Shown: positions 20,432 through 31,940 of the stretch, in pieces
Layout of the letters: every line of letters starts with the position of its first letter
Numbering within the stretch: the first letter of the stretch is position 1
From: Planctomycetaceae bacterium
Lineage (GTDB): Bacteria; Planctomycetota; Planctomycetia; Planctomycetales; Planctomycetaceae
Direction of reading: 5' to 3'
NCBI GenBank assembly: GCA_028284485.1
Contig: JANQRQ010000260.1
Coordinates: forward strand, 1-64,000
Length of the DNA stretch: 64,000 nucleotides
Notes under the pieces: generated by a model
What the model was told of the DNA's origin: nothing
The model's database searches: none
Seen by the model: the letters and a program-made list of their open reading frames with translations, nothing else
Position numbers and translations under genes: made by a program

Positions 20432-21580
20432 ATGAATCAGATTGCAGTACTCGGTTCCACGGGGTCGATCGGGACCAGTTGTCTGGACGTGATCGGTTCC
20501 TGTCGCGACCGAATGAGTCTGGCCGGAATAACGGCACACAGCCGCTGGGAGATGTTGGGGCGGCAAAGCGAAACTTATCATCCACGGTGGGCGGTTGTTA
20601 GCGATGCATCGCTGCGTAGCACGGTTCGCCGGGAAATCTTCTCCCGCCATACCGAATTGTTGTTCGGGGCTGACAGCATCGAGCGCGTTGTTTGTGAGCC
20701 CGAAATTGACGTTGTTGTTGCTGGAATTGTCGGGGTTGCCGGTTTACGTGGGACTTGGGCCGCTCTCGAAGCCGGAAAACGTGTTGCCATTGCGAACAAG
20801 GAGACTTTAGTCCTTGCCGGTCCGCTGGTGATGGACCTTGCGGGCAAGACCGGCGCCACGTTAATACCGGTTGACAGCGAACACAGCGCGATATTTCAAG
20901 CCATGCTGGCGGGTCGCCGGCAAGATGTCAGACGAATCGTACTGACATCGAGCGGTGGTCCGTTTCGTGGCTGGTCGGCTGAAAGGTTAAATGACGTAAC
21001 GCCGGAAATGGCATTGGCGCATCCAACCTGGGAGATGGGTCCCAAGATTACGGTCGACTCTGCCACAATGATGAACAAAGCCTTGGAGGTCATTGAAGCC
21101 AAGTGGCTGTTCGGACTGCAAAGCGATCAGATTGAGGTTGTCGTTCATCCGCAATCGATTGTGCATTCATTTGTCGAATTTGTAGATGGTTCTGTGATTG
21201 CCCAGTTATCACCGCCCGATATGAAGCTTCCCATTCAATATGCGTTGACCTATCCCGAGCGGACCGAGGGGATTAGCCCGCGGATGGATTGGAAGCAGGC
21301 CATGGATTTGCATTTCGAGGCTCCCGACTTCGACGCATTCCCCGCGTTAGGTTTGGGATTTGAGGTGGCAGAGCGAGGCGGAACGTCTGGAGCCGTGCTG
21401 AATGCCGCGAACGAGGCGGCGGTTGATTTGTTCTTATCAGGGAAATTGCGATTTCGCGACATCGCGCGCGCCTGCCGGGACGTGCTCAATGCGCATCACT
21501 TTGCCCCAACTCCGACGCTGGATGAATTGCTTCAAAAGGATCGTTGGGCGCGAGAGGAGATACAACAGTGGAAACCTTAG
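20432..21580 (+). CDS. dxr: 1-deoxy-D-xylulose 5-phosphate reductoisomerase
   Basis: A 382-aa cytoplasmic enzyme of the MEP isoprenoid pathway, converting DXP to MEP with NADPH. The nucleotide-binding loop GSTGSIG lies at residues 8-14. The catalytic/metal site is seen as [10 protein letters not shown], followed by SSGGPFRG and [15 protein letters not shown]. Length and order are canonical. The ATG at 20432 starts directly at the dinucleotide-binding strand (MNQIAVLG). It overlaps the start of rseP by 13 bases, so the two are translationally coupled; the dxr-rseP pairing is common in bacteria. Confidence 0.97.
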   Translation: MNQIAVLGSTGSIGTSCLDVIGSCRDRMSLAGITAHSRWEMLGRQSETYHPRWAVVSDASLRSTVRREIFSRHTELLFGADSIERVVCEPEIDVVVAGIVGVAGLRGTWAALEAGKRVAIANKETLVLAGPLVMDLAGKTGATLIPVDSEHSAIFQAMLAGRRQDVRRIVLTSSGGPFRGWSAERLNDVTPEMALAHPTWEMGPKITVDSATMMNKALEVIEAKWLFGLQSDQIEVVVHPQSIVHSFVEFVDGSVIAQLSPPDMKLPIQYALTYPERTEGISPRMDWKQAMDLHFEAPDFDAFPALGLGFEVAERGGTSGAVLNAANEAAVDLFLSGKLRFRDIARACRDVLNAHHFAPTPTLDELLQKDRWAREEIQQWKP

Positions 21581-23592
21581 CAACAATTGATTTGGCCGCC
21601 TGGGCCGACATTGTGAAAAACATACTTTATGCGGCACTTGGCCTTGGGCTGGTGATTTTCTTTCACGAGTTGGGTCACTTCGCAGTCGCCAAATGGTGCG
21701 GCGTTTTCGTCGAACGCTTTAGCATCGGCTTTGGTCCCATTCTTTGGAGCCACAAACGCGGCGAAACCGAGTACGCTCTTTCTGCAATTCCCTTCGGCGG
21801 ATATGTCAAGATGATGGGGCAGGATGACCTGGACCCTAGCCAGCTCAGCAGTGAAGAGATCGCCGAAGACCCTCGGTCGTATTCTGCAAAGTCGGTTTGG
21901 CAGCGGATGGCGATTATTTCGGCCGGCGTGATTATGAACGTCGCCACCGGCCTGCTGTTCTTTGCATTTGCCTATCAACTTGGCGTGTTAGAGCCTCCTT
22001 CGATTCTGGGGAGTGTCCAGGTGGGGAAACCGGCTTGGACGGCCGGGCTGCGGTCCGGCGACCAAATCACCCGGATCAATCGTCGGGAGGCGAACACCTT
22101 CCTCGATATCGTCCGCGGTGTGGCCTTGACCGATGGGGATGTCTCGATCTCGGGTGTTCACACAGACGGCACGACTTTCGATGTCAGCTTGACCCCCGAT
22201 CGATCGGGGACGAGACGCGTCATTGGAGCACATCCGACGTACGGCTTGATGCTTGTCCCGTTTGAGGACAAATCGATTTCCCCGACAATGCGTGGATCGG
22301 GTGCCGCCGAAGCGGAGCCCCCTTTGAAGGGTGGCGACAAAATCGAGCAAGTCGACGGCATTGCGGTCAAAAGTTCGTCCGAACTGTTCGATCTGTTTTC
22401 GCAGAAGAAGGATCAGGCGGTTGAGTTGACTGTGGCTCGCGAGACGGGAGAAGGCGAACAGACCCAAACAGAAGAGTTGACGGTGAATATCGTCGCAAGT
22501 CGCTTTCGCACATTAGGGCTGTGGATGGATATCGGTCAAGTCGCCGCAATCCAGGACAATTCTCCCGCTGCCGGGCCGGACGGATTGAAACTCGGGGATA
22601 AGATCGCCAAGGTCGACGGACGGGACGTCGGCCGGGAGATTAATCCGCTGACGCTTCCCGATTACTTCGCCGAGCATTATGGCAAAGAAGTACTGATCGA
22701 AGTTGTGAGGATTGGCGAGCAAGGCGCTGCAGAAAACGTGGAAATCCAACTCTCTCCGCGGGACCAACGTGCCTGGACCGAGCCGCTCTCGATGCCTCGG
22801 GACAAGGGCTTGCCTCTTCCGGTGCCGTCACTGGGATTTGCCTTTCACCTGACACCCACTGTGTTGAACGTCGAACCCGATAGCCCAGCCGCTCGAGCGG
22901 AAATTCCGGTAGGGGCGCGGATTACGAACTTTGAGCTATTCCTGCCTGAAGGAACCGAGCCGGAGCCCGGTTGGCCGAAAGAAAGCATCGAGTTTGCTTT
23001 AAGCGATGAAGAGAAAAACTGGGCCACTGCGTTTTGGACGATGCAGCAACTGCCGACTCGTCAGGTCAAGTTGACAGCCATTGCCGAAAACGGCCAGGAC
23101 AAGGTCTACAGCCTGATCCCCGAGGCGAAGCAGGATTGGTATCTTCCCTCTCGCGGACTTTGGTTGGCGCAATTGCGAGAAATGCGCAAGGCGGAAGATT
23201 TCGGCGTGGCCATGACCATGGGATTGACTCACACGCGCAACTCGATTGAAGACATCTACCTGACGTTGCGCAACTTGTTTGGCGGCCTTCTTTCGCCGAA
23301 GGAACTGCATGGCCCGGTTTCGATTGCCAAGGTGGCTTACCGATTTGCTGAAGAGGGCTTTGCGGCGCTGTTGTTGTTCCTTGGGTTTTTGAGCATCAAC
23401 TTAGCGGTGTTGAACTTCCTGCCGATTCCCGTCCTCGACGGTGGTCACATGGTCTTTTTGATCTGGGAAGCCGTCACCCGCAAAAAGCCGACCGAGAAAG
23501 TCGTCGTTGCCGCGACATACTGCGGCATGATCTTTGTTCTCGGCTTGATGCTATTCGTCATTTGCCTGGACTTGTTTGTGCACAAGATCTAA
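21568..23592 (+). CDS. rseP: Site-2 intramembrane metalloprotease (RseP type) with expanded PDZ region
   Basis: A GTG start at 21568 is chosen because GAGAGGAGA sits just upstream; this gives 674 aa and a 13-base overlap with dxr. The zinc motif HELGH is at residues 33-37 in the first membrane helix ([18 protein letters not shown]). The second conserved motif [12 protein letters not shown] lies in a late helix near residue 620. The region between them is about 200 residues longer than in E. coli RseP (about 450 aa in total) and includes at least two, probably three, PDZ-like segments (around 140-190, 230-320 and 330-400). The likely role is cleavage of anti-sigma factors or signal peptides in the membrane. 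The client is unknown. Confidence 0.93.
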   Translation: METLATIDLAAWADIVKNILYAALGLGLVIFFHELGHFAVAKWCGVFVERFSIGFGPILWSHKRGETEYALSAIPFGGYVKMMGQDDLDPSQLSSEEIAEDPRSYSAKSVWQRMAIISAGVIMNVATGLLFFAFAYQLGVLEPPSILGSVQVGKPAWTAGLRSGDQITRINRREANTFLDIVRGVALTDGDVSISGVHTDGTTFDVSLTPDRSGTRRVIGAHPTYGLMLVPFEDKSISPTMRGSGAAEAEPPLKGGDKIEQVDGIAVKSSSELFDLFSQKKDQAVELTVARETGEGEQTQTEELTVNIVASRFRTLGLWMDIGQVAAIQDNSPAAGPDGLKLGDKIAKVDGRDVGREINPLTLPDYFAEHYGKEVLIEVVRIGEQGAAENVEIQLSPRDQRAWTEPLSMPRDKGLPLPVPSLGFAFHLTPTVLNVEPDSPAARAEIPVGARITNFELFLPEGTEPEPGWPKESIEFALSDEEKNWATAFWTMQQLPTRQVKLTAIAENGQDKVYSLIPEAKQDWYLPSRGLWLAQLREMRKAEDFGVAMTMGLTHTRNSIEDIYLTLRNLFGGLLSPKELHGPVSIAKVAYRFAEEGFAALLLFLGFLSINLAVLNFLPIPVLDGGHMVFLIWEAVTRKKPTEKVVVAATYCGMIFVLGLMLFVICLDLFVHKI

Positions 23593-23798
23593 TGCAGCGC
23601 TGATCCGCATTGGTGAGCGAATTCATCTTGCATCGCCGGTGACGAATCGTATCCCGCAGCAATTGAATGAGATCGTCACCTCTCCCTCTGGGAGAGGTCG
23701 GCCTTAGGCCGGGAGAGGGCGATTCGAGGCGCTGTCGGCGAGATGCTTTCATCAATCATCGCGACCACGTTCATCGGGCGATCACTTCTGTCGTTGCC
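23593..23798. repeat. Hairpin repeat element in the convergent rseP / DinB-like gap
   Basis: CCTCTCCC (23679-23686) and GGGAGAGG (23690-23697) form a perfect stem with a TCT loop; a second small stem CGGCC-TTA-GGCCG follows at 23699-23711. The 17-nt string at 23674-23690 recurs in inverse orientation at 36691-36707. It is a dispersed intergenic repeat and may also terminate both convergent transcripts. Confidence 0.6.
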
Positions 23799-24299
23799 CT
23801 ACTTCTCCCAGGGGCAGTCAGCGCTCGCCCGCGTCAGCGCGTTTCGTTTCATCTGAATGAACTGAATATGGTGCGGAATATGATTCGTAATTCGCTCCAG
23901 AAGTTCACGCACCGTTAGCGGGCCGTCGACGCTGTGGTGACCTACGCGATCGAAATCTTCAGCATCGGCATCTGCGAGAATCGCGAGCATTTGCTGGCGG
24001 ACCACTTCAATCAGTTGCAATTCGTTTTCGATGTCACGAACGTCGTATGCCAAGTGGTCTGCGAACACTTCGGGGTCGCCACCGAAAAATGTCGGCTCAT
24101 TTTCCGCGAGAACGCGTTTGATGCGATCTGCGTAAACCGGTTCAAAGTCGGCAATATGGCAAACGACTTGCCGGGTACTCCACTTTCCTGCCACCGGACA
24201 AGCCCGCATGTCTTTGTCTGTCATTCCGGCGACGGCGTCTCGCAACTGTTGCGGTCCGTCAGCATAGTCGGCGAGCAGGTCTTGGATACCTTCTAACAT
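23799..24299 (-). CDS. DinB-like four-helix metalloprotein
   Basis: A 166-aa protein with the DinB_2/DinB superfamily pattern. An N-terminal helix (LEGIQDLLADYADGPQQLRD) is followed by AGKWSTRQVVCHIADFE with a candidate ligand His. A long middle helix follows, then a C-terminal NHIPHHIQFI with two further His positions. Family members are small metal-binding enzymes, including thiol-dependent transferases; the exact reaction here cannot be told. The gene lies 34 bases behind leuS and is likely co-transcribed with it. Confidence 0.85.
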   Translation of the reverse strand: MLEGIQDLLADYADGPQQLRDAVAGMTDKDMRACPVAGKWSTRQVVCHIADFEPVYADRIKRVLAENEPTFFGGDPEVFADHLAYDVRDIENELQLIEVVRQQMLAILADADAEDFDRVGHHSVDGPLTVRELLERITNHIPHHIQFIQMKRNALTRASADCPWEK

Positions 24300-24333
24300 G
24301 CTGTTCCTCGTTACGTCTTACGATGGTGGCGGC

Positions 24334-27219
24334 TTACTTCACCACAAAGTTGACCAGTCGACCCGGAACAACCACGACTTTAATCACTTGCTTCCCATCG
24401 ATGTTTTTCGCGATCGTTTCGTCTTCGCGAGCAGCGCTCTCGATCGCCTGCTGATCGGCTTCGGCGGGGACCTTAATTTTCGATCGAAGTTTGCCATTGA
24501 TTTGGACGGGAACTTCGATTTCGTTTTCGGCAATCAGCGATTCGTCGTAAGTCGGCCATGTTGCATAGGCGAGCGACCCTTCATGCCCCAGCAATTCCCA
24601 CAATTCCTCAGCGATATGCGGTGCGAACGGACTGAGCAACAACACGAATTGGTCGATTACGGATTTCGGCCGCGGATCTTGCGGACCGATTTCGTTCGTA
24701 AACTCCATCATGCGGCTGATGGCCGTGTTGAATGACAGCTTCTCGATATCGTCGGTTACCGCTTTGATGGTTTTGTGCAAAATGCGCAACTGGTCTTCGG
24801 TTGGTTCGCGGTCTTTGATGGCGTCATTCAGTCGCACTTCGTCGCTGCGCTCGTCGACAATCATGCGCCAAACGCGCCCCAGGAATCGAAAGACCCCTTC
24901 GACGCCGCTCATGCTCCAGGGTTTGGTCGCTTCGAGCGGCCCCATAAACATTTCATACATCCGCAGCGAGTCAGCCCCGTATTGCTCGACAATGTCGTCG
25001 GGGTTGATCACATTGCCCCGCGATTTCGACATTTTGTACGCGCGGCTGTCGACAACGATTTCGGGCGATTCGGAAAGGACAAACGTATCGCCCCGTTTCT
25101 GAACTTGGGAAGCGTCGAGTTTGATCGCTTCGCCGTCGAGGTTCTCTCGGTCGACCTTCGATGCCGAAATCCAGTTGCCGTTGCTGTCTTTGTAACCGGT
25201 CATTTCCGCCTCGCCGAGGATCATCCCCTGATTGACGAGTCGCTGAAACGGCTCGGAAGTCTGCACCAATCCGTGGTCGAACAGCACCTTATGCCAGAAG
25301 CGTGCATACAACAGGTGCAGCACGGCATGTTCTGCCCCGCCGATGTACAAATCGACCGGCAGCCATTTGCGATCCAAATCGGGTGACAAAAACTGCTGGT
25401 CATTATGCGGGTCGGCGAAACGCAAATAGTACCAGCAGGACCCGGCCCATTGTGGCATGCTGTTGGTTTCGCGCATTAATCGCGTGCCGTCACTGTCCGT
25501 TTTGTAAAGCCATGCTTCAGGGGCTGTCGAAAGTGGCGGATCGGGCGTTCCAGACGGTTTGAAGTCTTCCAATTCCGGAAGTTCGACGGGCAGTTGATCC
25601 TCCGCATCAGTGCGCAGTAAGCCGGTCGCGTTGCCATCGGCATCCAATTCATGCCAAATGGGAAACGGTTCTCCCCAAAAGTGCTGACGACTGAACAACC
25701 AATCGCGCAGGCGGAAATTGACGGCAGCCGTCCCCAAACCGGAAGCCGCAAGTTTTTCAGTAATACGGCTTTTGAATTCGGCGGTTGCCAATCCGTCGTA
25801 TTCGCCCGAGTTGACCGCCGTCCCGAGTCCGGAAAAGGGAAACTCCGTCCGCCCGTCGACTTCGCGCATCAAAGCGCGTTCTTCTTTGGTCGGCTCGTAC
25901 TTGGCGTCGTGCTGCACCACCGCGATGATTGGCAGTTCGAACTCGACCGCGAATTCCCAGTCGCGCAGGTCGTGTGCGGGGACCGCCATAATTGCCCCGG
26001 TTCCGTAGCTAATCAGCACGTAGTCAGCGATCCAGATTGGGATCTGTTTGCCGTTCACCGGGTTGATGGCATACGACCCTGAAAAAACGCCGGTCTTCTC
26101 TTTGGCAAGATCCGTCCTGTCGAGATCACTTTTTGCAGCGGCTTTGCGGCAGTAGTCTTCGACGGCCTGTTTCTGGTCGGCGGTGGTCAACCGCTCGACG
26201 AACGGGTGTTCTGGGGCCATCACCATGTACGTCGCCCCGAATAACGTATCGGGCCGAGTGGTATACACGCGCAATACGTCGTCGCCGGGTTCGGTGGGGA
26301 AACCGCTTTCTTGTCGTGCCGCCTGCCAAGTCGCAAACGTGTCTTCGATATTGTCACCGCCTGAACTTCCGATGAAGAAGTCGACTTCGGCCCCTTCGCT
26401 GCGGCCGATCCAGTTGCGCTGCAGCGCCTTAATCGATTCGGGCCAGGCGACGTCGTCGATTTCTTCGAGCAACCGATCGGCGTACGAGGTAATTCGCAGC
26501 ATCCACTGCCGCAGCGCCACGCGCTCCACGGGATGCGAGCCGCGTTCACTTTTCCCGTCGATCACCTCTTCGTTAGCCAAAACAGTCCCCAACGCGGGGC
26601 ACCAATTGACCGGGGCTTCGTGCTGATAAGCGAGGCGATGCTTGTCCTGATATCGCCGGACTGCTTCCTCTCCTTCGGCCTGCACGTCGGCGGGGATCGG
26701 CAGTTCCGTGATGGGGCGACCCTTGCCGCGACGCTGTTTGCCGTCCGGTCCAGCCCATTCGAAGTCGGCGTCGTACCAAGTGTCGAAGATCTTCAAGAAA
26801 ATCCACTGCGTCCAGCGGAAGTAGTCGGGGTCGGTCGTGGAGAATTCCCGGCTCCAGTCGTAGCTGAAGCCGAGCATTTTGAGTTGACGACGAAATGTAT
26901 CGATATTTCGTTGGGTTGTAATGCGTGGTGGCGTTCCGGTTTTGATTGCGTGTTGCTCAGCCGGCAGACCGAACGCGTCCCACCCCATGGGGTGCAAGAC
27001 CTGAACTTCTTGCATGCGGTTATATCGACAGACGATGTCGGTGGCGGTATAGCCCTCCGGGTGGCCGACATGCAGCCCATCGCCGGACGGATAGGGGAAC
27101 ATATCGAGCACATACAGTTTGTCGCGGCCCTCAACGAACTCGCCAACTTTAAATGTGTCGTGTTCGTCCCAGTATTGCTGCCACTTCGACTCGATCCGTC
27201 GTGCGTCGTAACGGGGCAT
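24334..27219 (-). CDS. leuS: Leucyl-tRNA synthetase
   Basis: A 961-aa class I synthetase that charges tRNA-Leu. The HIGH-type signature is HVGH at residues 50-53 within [15 protein letters not shown]. The CP1 editing domain is present ([14 protein letters not shown]; the threonine-rich stretch near residue 320). KMSKSRGN lies near residue 728. The C-terminal anticodon-binding region ends with [18 protein letters not shown]. The ATG at 27219 is preceded by GGAG. It is somewhat longer than E. coli LeuS (860 aa) through insertions. It diverges from obgE and heads a two-gene unit with the DinB-like gene. Confidence 0.97.
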   Translation of the reverse strand: MPRYDARRIESKWQQYWDEHDTFKVGEFVEGRDKLYVLDMFPYPSGDGLHVGHPEGYTATDIVCRYNRMQEVQVLHPMGWDAFGLPAEQHAIKTGTPPRITTQRNIDTFRRQLKMLGFSYDWSREFSTTDPDYFRWTQWIFLKIFDTWYDADFEWAGPDGKQRRGKGRPITELPIPADVQAEGEEAVRRYQDKHRLAYQHEAPVNWCPALGTVLANEEVIDGKSERGSHPVERVALRQWMLRITSYADRLLEEIDDVAWPESIKALQRNWIGRSEGAEVDFFIGSSGGDNIEDTFATWQAARQESGFPTEPGDDVLRVYTTRPDTLFGATYMVMAPEHPFVERLTTADQKQAVEDYCRKAAAKSDLDRTDLAKEKTGVFSGSYAINPVNGKQIPIWIADYVLISYGTGAIMAVPAHDLRDWEFAVEFELPIIAVVQHDAKYEPTKEERALMREVDGRTEFPFSGLGTAVNSGEYDGLATAEFKSRITEKLAASGLGTAAVNFRLRDWLFSRQHFWGEPFPIWHELDADGNATGLLRTDAEDQLPVELPELEDFKPSGTPDPPLSTAPEAWLYKTDSDGTRLMRETNSMPQWAGSCWYYLRFADPHNDQQFLSPDLDRKWLPVDLYIGGAEHAVLHLLYARFWHKVLFDHGLVQTSEPFQRLVNQGMILGEAEMTGYKDSNGNWISASKVDRENLDGEAIKLDASQVQKRGDTFVLSESPEIVVDSRAYKMSKSRGNVINPDDIVEQYGADSLRMYEMFMGPLEATKPWSMSGVEGVFRFLGRVWRMIVDERSDEVRLNDAIKDREPTEDQLRILHKTIKAVTDDIEKLSFNTAISRMMEFTNEIGPQDPRPKSVIDQFVLLLSPFAPHIAEELWELLGHEGSLAYATWPTYDESLIAENEIEVPVQINGKLRSKIKVPAEADQQAIESAAREDETIAKNIDGKQVIKVVVVPGRLVNFVVK

Positions 27220-27561
27220 GAATCGTAAACTCCAATGCTTTCAAATATGATCGATATCGGATTTGGACCTCTAGGCCCGTTAGTGACAGAACGACCGCTT
27301 TTTGGGGAATTATTGCCCCCAGATACCGCGGCTCCCGATCAGTCGGGGCAGAGCATAAGTACGCAAGTTTAGTAACGCGAGATACTTTTGCAAATGTCGT
27401 CCCCGTGAGCGTTCGCTTTCGAAATTCCCGGTGAAACGACACAATGAATACTCCGCGAGCGAACCGGCCAATCTGGGATTAGCCGCAGGTTTTGTGGAGA
27501 TTTTCGTGACATTTCGTCCATTGACTTCAATGCGGGCTAAGCGGACAGGCTTTTAGACACA
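27220..27561. promoter_or_regulatory. Divergent intergenic region leuS / obgE
   Basis: This 342-base gap must hold the promoters for leuS and obgE. I saw no T-box-like leader, no RNA gene and no convincing small gene. Confidence 0.4.
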
Positions 27562-28575
27562 ATGTTCGTTGATCAGGTTACGGTTTACTGCTTCGGTGGG
27601 GATGGAGGAAACGGTTGCCTCAGTTTCCGCCGCGAGGCGCATGTCCCACGAGGCGGACCCGACGGAGGTGACGGTGGGGACGGCGGGAGCGTAATCGTGC
27701 GCGCCGGCAGAAACGTCGATAGTCTGGCCGGCATCGTCGGCAAGAAGCATTGGCGGGCCAAGCGGGGTGCGCACGGCGAAGGGAACTTGCGCACCGGTCG
27801 CCGTGGCGAGGATGCGGAAATTCTCGTTCCACCTGGGACGTTGGTCCGCGATGCCGAACGTGGGCACATCTTAAAGGACTTGTCCCACGACGGTGATTCG
27901 ATCGTCGTCGCGCGTGGGGGCAAAGGGGGGCGTGGCAACAAACACTTCGCGACTGCCACCAATCGCGCGCCGCGCGAACATGAAGAGGGCGAACCGGGTC
28001 AAGAACGAAACATCACGCTCGAACTCAAGCTGATTGCGGACGTCGGATTGGTCGGCAAACCGAATGCCGGCAAATCGACTCTATTGAGCCGACTGTCGCG
28101 CGCGCATCCCGAAATTGCTTCGTACCCGTTTACGACGAAGTATCCCAACTTGGGACTCGTCCGTCTGGGTTACGACGATCAATTCGTCGTCGCTGATATC
28201 CCCGGATTGATCGAAGGTGCTCATGAGGGTGTCGGGTTAGGGCATGAGTTCCTCAAACACGTCGAGCGCACCAAGGTTCTCGTTCACCTCGTGGAGCCCG
28301 AGCCATTGGATCAAAGCGATCCGATCGAAAACTACCACAACATACGCAACGAAATGCGCCTGTACGACGAAACTTTAACTGAGCGGCCGGAGATTATCGC
28401 TGTAACGAAAAGTGAACTCCCCGATGCCAATGCGGTCGCAGAGCTATTGCGAGAAGATTTGGAGAAGGCGGTCATCACCATTTCGTCGGTCACCGGTGAC
28501 GGATTGCCCGATTTGATCGCTGAAATTCGACGGCGACTGCAGCAATTGGAAGAAGAAAACGCCGAATTCGTTTGA
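27562..28575 (+). CDS. obgE: Obg family GTPase
   Basis: A 337-aa ribosome-associated GTPase acting in large-subunit assembly and stress control. The glycine-rich Obg fold opens the protein (MFVDQVTVYCFGGDGGNGC, RGGPDGGDGGDGG). The G domain shows the P-loop GKPNAGKST near residue 173, switch II DIPGLIEGAHEGVGLGHEFL and the TKSE specificity motif (VTKSELPD). It ends soon after the G domain, as in short Obg proteins without a C-terminal OCT domain. The rpmA/rplU genes that often precede obgE are absent here. Confidence 0.96.
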   Translation: MFVDQVTVYCFGGDGGNGCLSFRREAHVPRGGPDGGDGGDGGSVIVRAGRNVDSLAGIVGKKHWRAKRGAHGEGNLRTGRRGEDAEILVPPGTLVRDAERGHILKDLSHDGDSIVVARGGKGGRGNKHFATATNRAPREHEEGEPGQERNITLELKLIADVGLVGKPNAGKSTLLSRLSRAHPEIASYPFTTKYPNLGLVRLGYDDQFVVADIPGLIEGAHEGVGLGHEFLKHVERTKVLVHLVEPEPLDQSDPIENYHNIRNEMRLYDETLTERPEIIAVTKSELPDANAVAELLREDLEKAVITISSVTGDGLPDLIAEIRRRLQQLEEENAEFV

Positions 28576-28715
28576 GGTTGGCTGCCGATTCCCAGTGAAT
28601 TTTGGCGGGTGCGGTCGACCGCTGCCATGGAGCCTCTACAATCAAAGATAGTCGGAAACCGTTCCTAGCGGGCCGACTGTTGTCTGCTCAAATCTCGAAT
28701 CACATCGGTCTACGC

Positions 28716-29852
28716 ATGCCCGACTTCGAATACTCACGCTGGGACGGTTCGCAGGAGTTCACTCCGCAGTCGGCGGATCAGATCTTCGACGAGTTCAGCC
28801 GTTATATGCTCGATTACGGCGAATACATGCTCGACAACCTCGAGCAATGGCAGGAAGAGAATCCCGATGTTGTCGATCTGCTAATCAAGCAGGGCTACGT
28901 CGACCGCGACGAGGAAGGGAAGTTTCGAATCACGCCTAAGGGGATTCGTCGCGTCGAAAGTAAGGCACTTGACGAGTTGTTCGATATTTCCCGGAAAGAC
29001 AAATTCGGCAAGCACGAAACCGAATTTCGCGGACCAGGGCAAACCGTGCATGAAGAATCGAAGCCGTATCAATATGGCGATCCGGTTTCGAATCTCAATA
29101 TGCACGAGACCTTAAAGAATGCGCTCTATCGGCAGGGGGGTGGTTCTCCCATTGAGGTCTGCGAAGAAGACCTGGTCGTCCACGACACCGAATACCAAAC
29201 GTCATGCGCGACGGTCGTGCTGTTGGACATGTCGGGCAGCATGAACCGTTTTGGCAAATTTGGTCAGGCGAAGAAGGTTGCCATGGCGATGCAGGCGCTG
29301 GTTCGAGGGAAGTATCAGGGCGATTTTTTGCAAGTCGTCGGTTTTTACACGTATGCATCGCCGTTGTCAGAACGGGAACTGCTCTATTCCGCGCCGAAGG
29401 AAGTTAGCATTTACGATTCGCGTGTGCGACTGCGGATCAATCTTGATCAGCCACCGGGTTTCGTGCCGGAACATTTCACCAATATCCAGGCCGGTTTGCA
29501 GTTCGCCCGTCGTGTGCTGAAGCGGCAACCAGCGCAGAATAAGCAGATCATCACCATTACCGATGGCGAGCCGACTGCCCACATCGAAGGCCGTGAGATT
29601 GTCCTCATTTATCCACCCGCTGAACGAACGGCGCAGATTACGCTCAGCGAGGTCAAACGGTGTGCTGACGAGGGCATTCATCTTTCCAGCTTCGCGTTGA
29701 TCGAAGATTACTTCTATTTAAACCTGGTCAACTTCGTGGAGCAGATGGCCCAAGTTTCAGGCGGAATTGCTGCCTACTGTAATGCGGACGATTTGGGGAA
29801 TATGGTCATCGACAGCTTCGTCGGCGGGAGACGAAATCGGCGAGCGATTTAG
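28716..29852 (+). CDS. VWA-domain protein (MoxR-partner type)
   Basis: The ATG at 28716 (MPDFEYSRWDG) is chosen over the longer frame from 28602, giving 378 aa. The N-terminal third is helical (QIFDEFSRYMLDYGEYMLDN). The VWA domain begins near residue 165 with an intact MIDAS motif DMSGS (VVLLDMSGSMNRFG) and later TITDGEPTAHIEG. There is no signal peptide, so it is likely cytoplasmic. VWA proteins of this type usually work with MoxR AAA ATPases as chaperone or metal-insertion pairs. A MoxR gene lies two genes downstream. That partnership is inference. Confidence 0.87.
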   Translation: MPDFEYSRWDGSQEFTPQSADQIFDEFSRYMLDYGEYMLDNLEQWQEENPDVVDLLIKQGYVDRDEEGKFRITPKGIRRVESKALDELFDISRKDKFGKHETEFRGPGQTVHEESKPYQYGDPVSNLNMHETLKNALYRQGGGSPIEVCEEDLVVHDTEYQTSCATVVLLDMSGSMNRFGKFGQAKKVAMAMQALVRGKYQGDFLQVVGFYTYASPLSERELLYSAPKEVSIYDSRVRLRINLDQPPGFVPEHFTNIQAGLQFARRVLKRQPAQNKQIITITDGEPTAHIEGREIVLIYPPAERTAQITLSEVKRCADEGIHLSSFALIEDYFYLNLVNFVEQMAQVSGGIAAYCNADDLGNMVIDSFVGGRRNRRAI

Positions 29853-30546
29853 GGGGAGCGAGTACCACGGGAGGGCGAGGCTGCCAAGTAGACCGAGGTC
29901 CGGTTCGCGCGACGTAACCAATTGTGGAGTTTCTTATTTGGATACTCTTACGGTTTGTGGCCTTACCTCGGACAACGTCAGTGTGTGGCTGGGGCGCTAT
30001 GAGGCTTTTGGATGTATTCAAAGTTCCTAGCCCCAGGTGAATCTTGAAGGGGAATATGGTCACGCCGCATTCGCATCATTGACTTTGGTACGCTCAGAAA
30101 AACTGGGGCTGTGAAAGCTGAATGTAGCCCGGTGTCGTCCACCCGTTCGACGCTTGATTTCTGTTGAATGCCTGTTTGCGCCGCCAGCCACCCTGGAGAT
30201 AGCGGCAAATCGCATGGGAATACTGGCGTCGCAACTTGGGCCATGTCATTTGCCGCAAAAGCGTTGGAATGTGTGGCGTCGAGCCAGCGAAATGAGATGC
30301 GTTTGGCGAGGTTCCTGCCGAGCCGCAACCGATGGAACCGCCCCGACTTTACCGGTTGGCCAAATCGGACTGTCTGTCGCAAGCTCAACAGTGCCAAGCG
30401 ATTGCAGCGGCTGGGGAGTGGCGTTTGCGCACTTTCGGCGATCTGCTAGACTCCGCCACCCCCTGAAACAATCTCGGCGTCGCTGGCGATTATTGGCGTC
30501 AGCACGCGACTTGACCCAACTCGAAAACCGATAAAGGCTCGCAAGG
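29853..30546 (+). other. Long intergenic gap with degenerate repeat copies
   Basis: A 694-base gap between rightward genes. It contains two degraded copies (29869-29885, 30305-30325) of the GGGAGGGCGAGGCTCCTGCC-type element that is intact at 33045-33069. Open frames on both strands are short, in conflicting phases and without family features. The promoter of the downstream secreted protein is presumably at its right end. Confidence 0.4.
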
Positions 30547-31821
30547 ATGCGAATCTCTCCCGCCGGTCCGGCAGGATGCTGGGCTGCTCTGCTTGCATTT
30601 TCTGTTTGTTCCGTTGGTGCCGTTGCCGACGCTCAGGATACTGAATCCGACACGCCCGCAGCGATTCTCGACATGCTTCAGAAATGGGAGCATGGATCGA
30701 AGTCATTCTCGCCGATCACCGATTTGCAGAAACAGCAATTCGTCGCCGAGCAAGAAGGGCAACTGAACGGACACGAGATGGACGTGGTTCATCTCTTTCG
30801 GGGGCCGGTCACCCAGCAGTCCTTAGTGGAACGATTTCGCTGGACAGACATCGAATCGGATGACAAATCGATCAAGCTTTCAGGCGTGCCGCGCGAAGCG
30901 GGCGACCAATTGTTCTGCGACGGCTTCGTGATCGAATTCGATCCGAAGACGAGTTGGCCGATCTCAATCGAGTTCCCACGCATCAAATCGGACGGTCCGA
31001 CCAGCCTGGTCAATATCGATACGCGATTAATGTCGGAAGATCCGACGATTATCGCACCACCGATTCGAGACAGCGAAGTGCAACTCGCCTCACGTTCGAC
31101 GACCGGTACCGAGTCGTTGGTCGAAACGGCTGATGGTGTCAACGCGGCCACCGACCGTCTGCAGCCTCCCCGTCGCGTGCCGCCGCTGGGTGAGAATGCG
31201 AAAGTCGAAGACATTATCAAAGCCTGGACATCAACGTACGGCAATATCGAGCAGTACGAAGTTCGATTTCAGCGGTTCGTCTATGATCAGACGACTCTTA
31301 CGGAAATGCGGTCTACCGGAACGGCGTTCTATGCCGGGCCGAACCGCGCTGAGATTGTGTTGAAACCGATGGAAGTGAAACCAGACGAATTGAGCAGAAA
31401 GGTTGATCCAAAATCGGGAGAGAAGTTCAAACTGTTGGTCGATCGCGCGGAAACTTGGACCTGGTCAAACGGCGAACTTCGAATGACCGATGCCGAAGGA
31501 AACTTCGAAAAGTTCCCCACGAATCCATCCTTATCAGGGCGGGAAGCCTGGGGTTTTGGCCAGTTTTTGCCATTGGCCACTCGTGAGTCGCTCAGCGAAA
31601 TCGATACCAATTTCGAAGTGAAACTTGCATCACTGGAAAGAGGTCGGATTCATCTCAAGATTCGTCCCCGCACTCCCGCACTCGCTATCCACTATCGAGA
31701 ACTGCAAGTAATGCTCGATCCGCAGACAATGTTAGTAGCGGCCGTCAAGGTTGTGGAACCCTCCGGTCGTCAAGAGACCGTGTACGTCTTCTCCGATTAT
31801 CGCGTGCTGACGACACCGTAA
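30547..31821 (+). CDS. Secreted planctomycete protein, TIGR03009-like
   Basis: A 424-aa protein with a clear signal peptide (CWAALLAFSVCSVGAVADAQ, cleavage after ADA likely). The first domain (about 35-160) includes WEHGSKSFSPITDLQKQQF. The C-terminal half (about 215-424) carries the YGNIEQYEVRFQRFVYDQ stretch, the GPNRAEIVLKP block, WTWSNGELRMTD and a closing VYVFSDYRV. This matches my knowledge of the planctomycete-specific TIGR03009 domain, a LolA/LolB-like curved sheet that may handle lipids or lipoproteins. Function is unproven. AAGG precedes the ATG. Confidence 0.8.
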   Translation: MRISPAGPAGCWAALLAFSVCSVGAVADAQDTESDTPAAILDMLQKWEHGSKSFSPITDLQKQQFVAEQEGQLNGHEMDVVHLFRGPVTQQSLVERFRWTDIESDDKSIKLSGVPREAGDQLFCDGFVIEFDPKTSWPISIEFPRIKSDGPTSLVNIDTRLMSEDPTIIAPPIRDSEVQLASRSTTGTESLVETADGVNAATDRLQPPRRVPPLGENAKVEDIIKAWTSTYGNIEQYEVRFQRFVYDQTTLTEMRSTGTAFYAGPNRAEIVLKPMEVKPDELSRKVDPKSGEKFKLLVDRAETWTWSNGELRMTDAEGNFEKFPTNPSLSGREAWGFGQFLPLATRESLSEIDTNFEVKLASLERGRIHLKIRPRTPALAIHYRELQVMLDPQTMLVAAVKVVEPSGRQETVYVFSDYRVLTTP

Positions 31822-31940
31822 TGCGTCGATTCTGAGATTCAAACTGCCACTCGATACGGCGTTAAGCGCGACCGGCACTTGCTTCCCCGCACCGAAATCA
31901 GCCGGCGCTGGGATGACAAATCCTCGCCTTCCTCGCTACG

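Noticed and set aside
26533-27228. Rightward open frame of 231 codons opposite leuS
   Set aside because: It lies entirely opposite well-conserved leuS motifs and has no family features.
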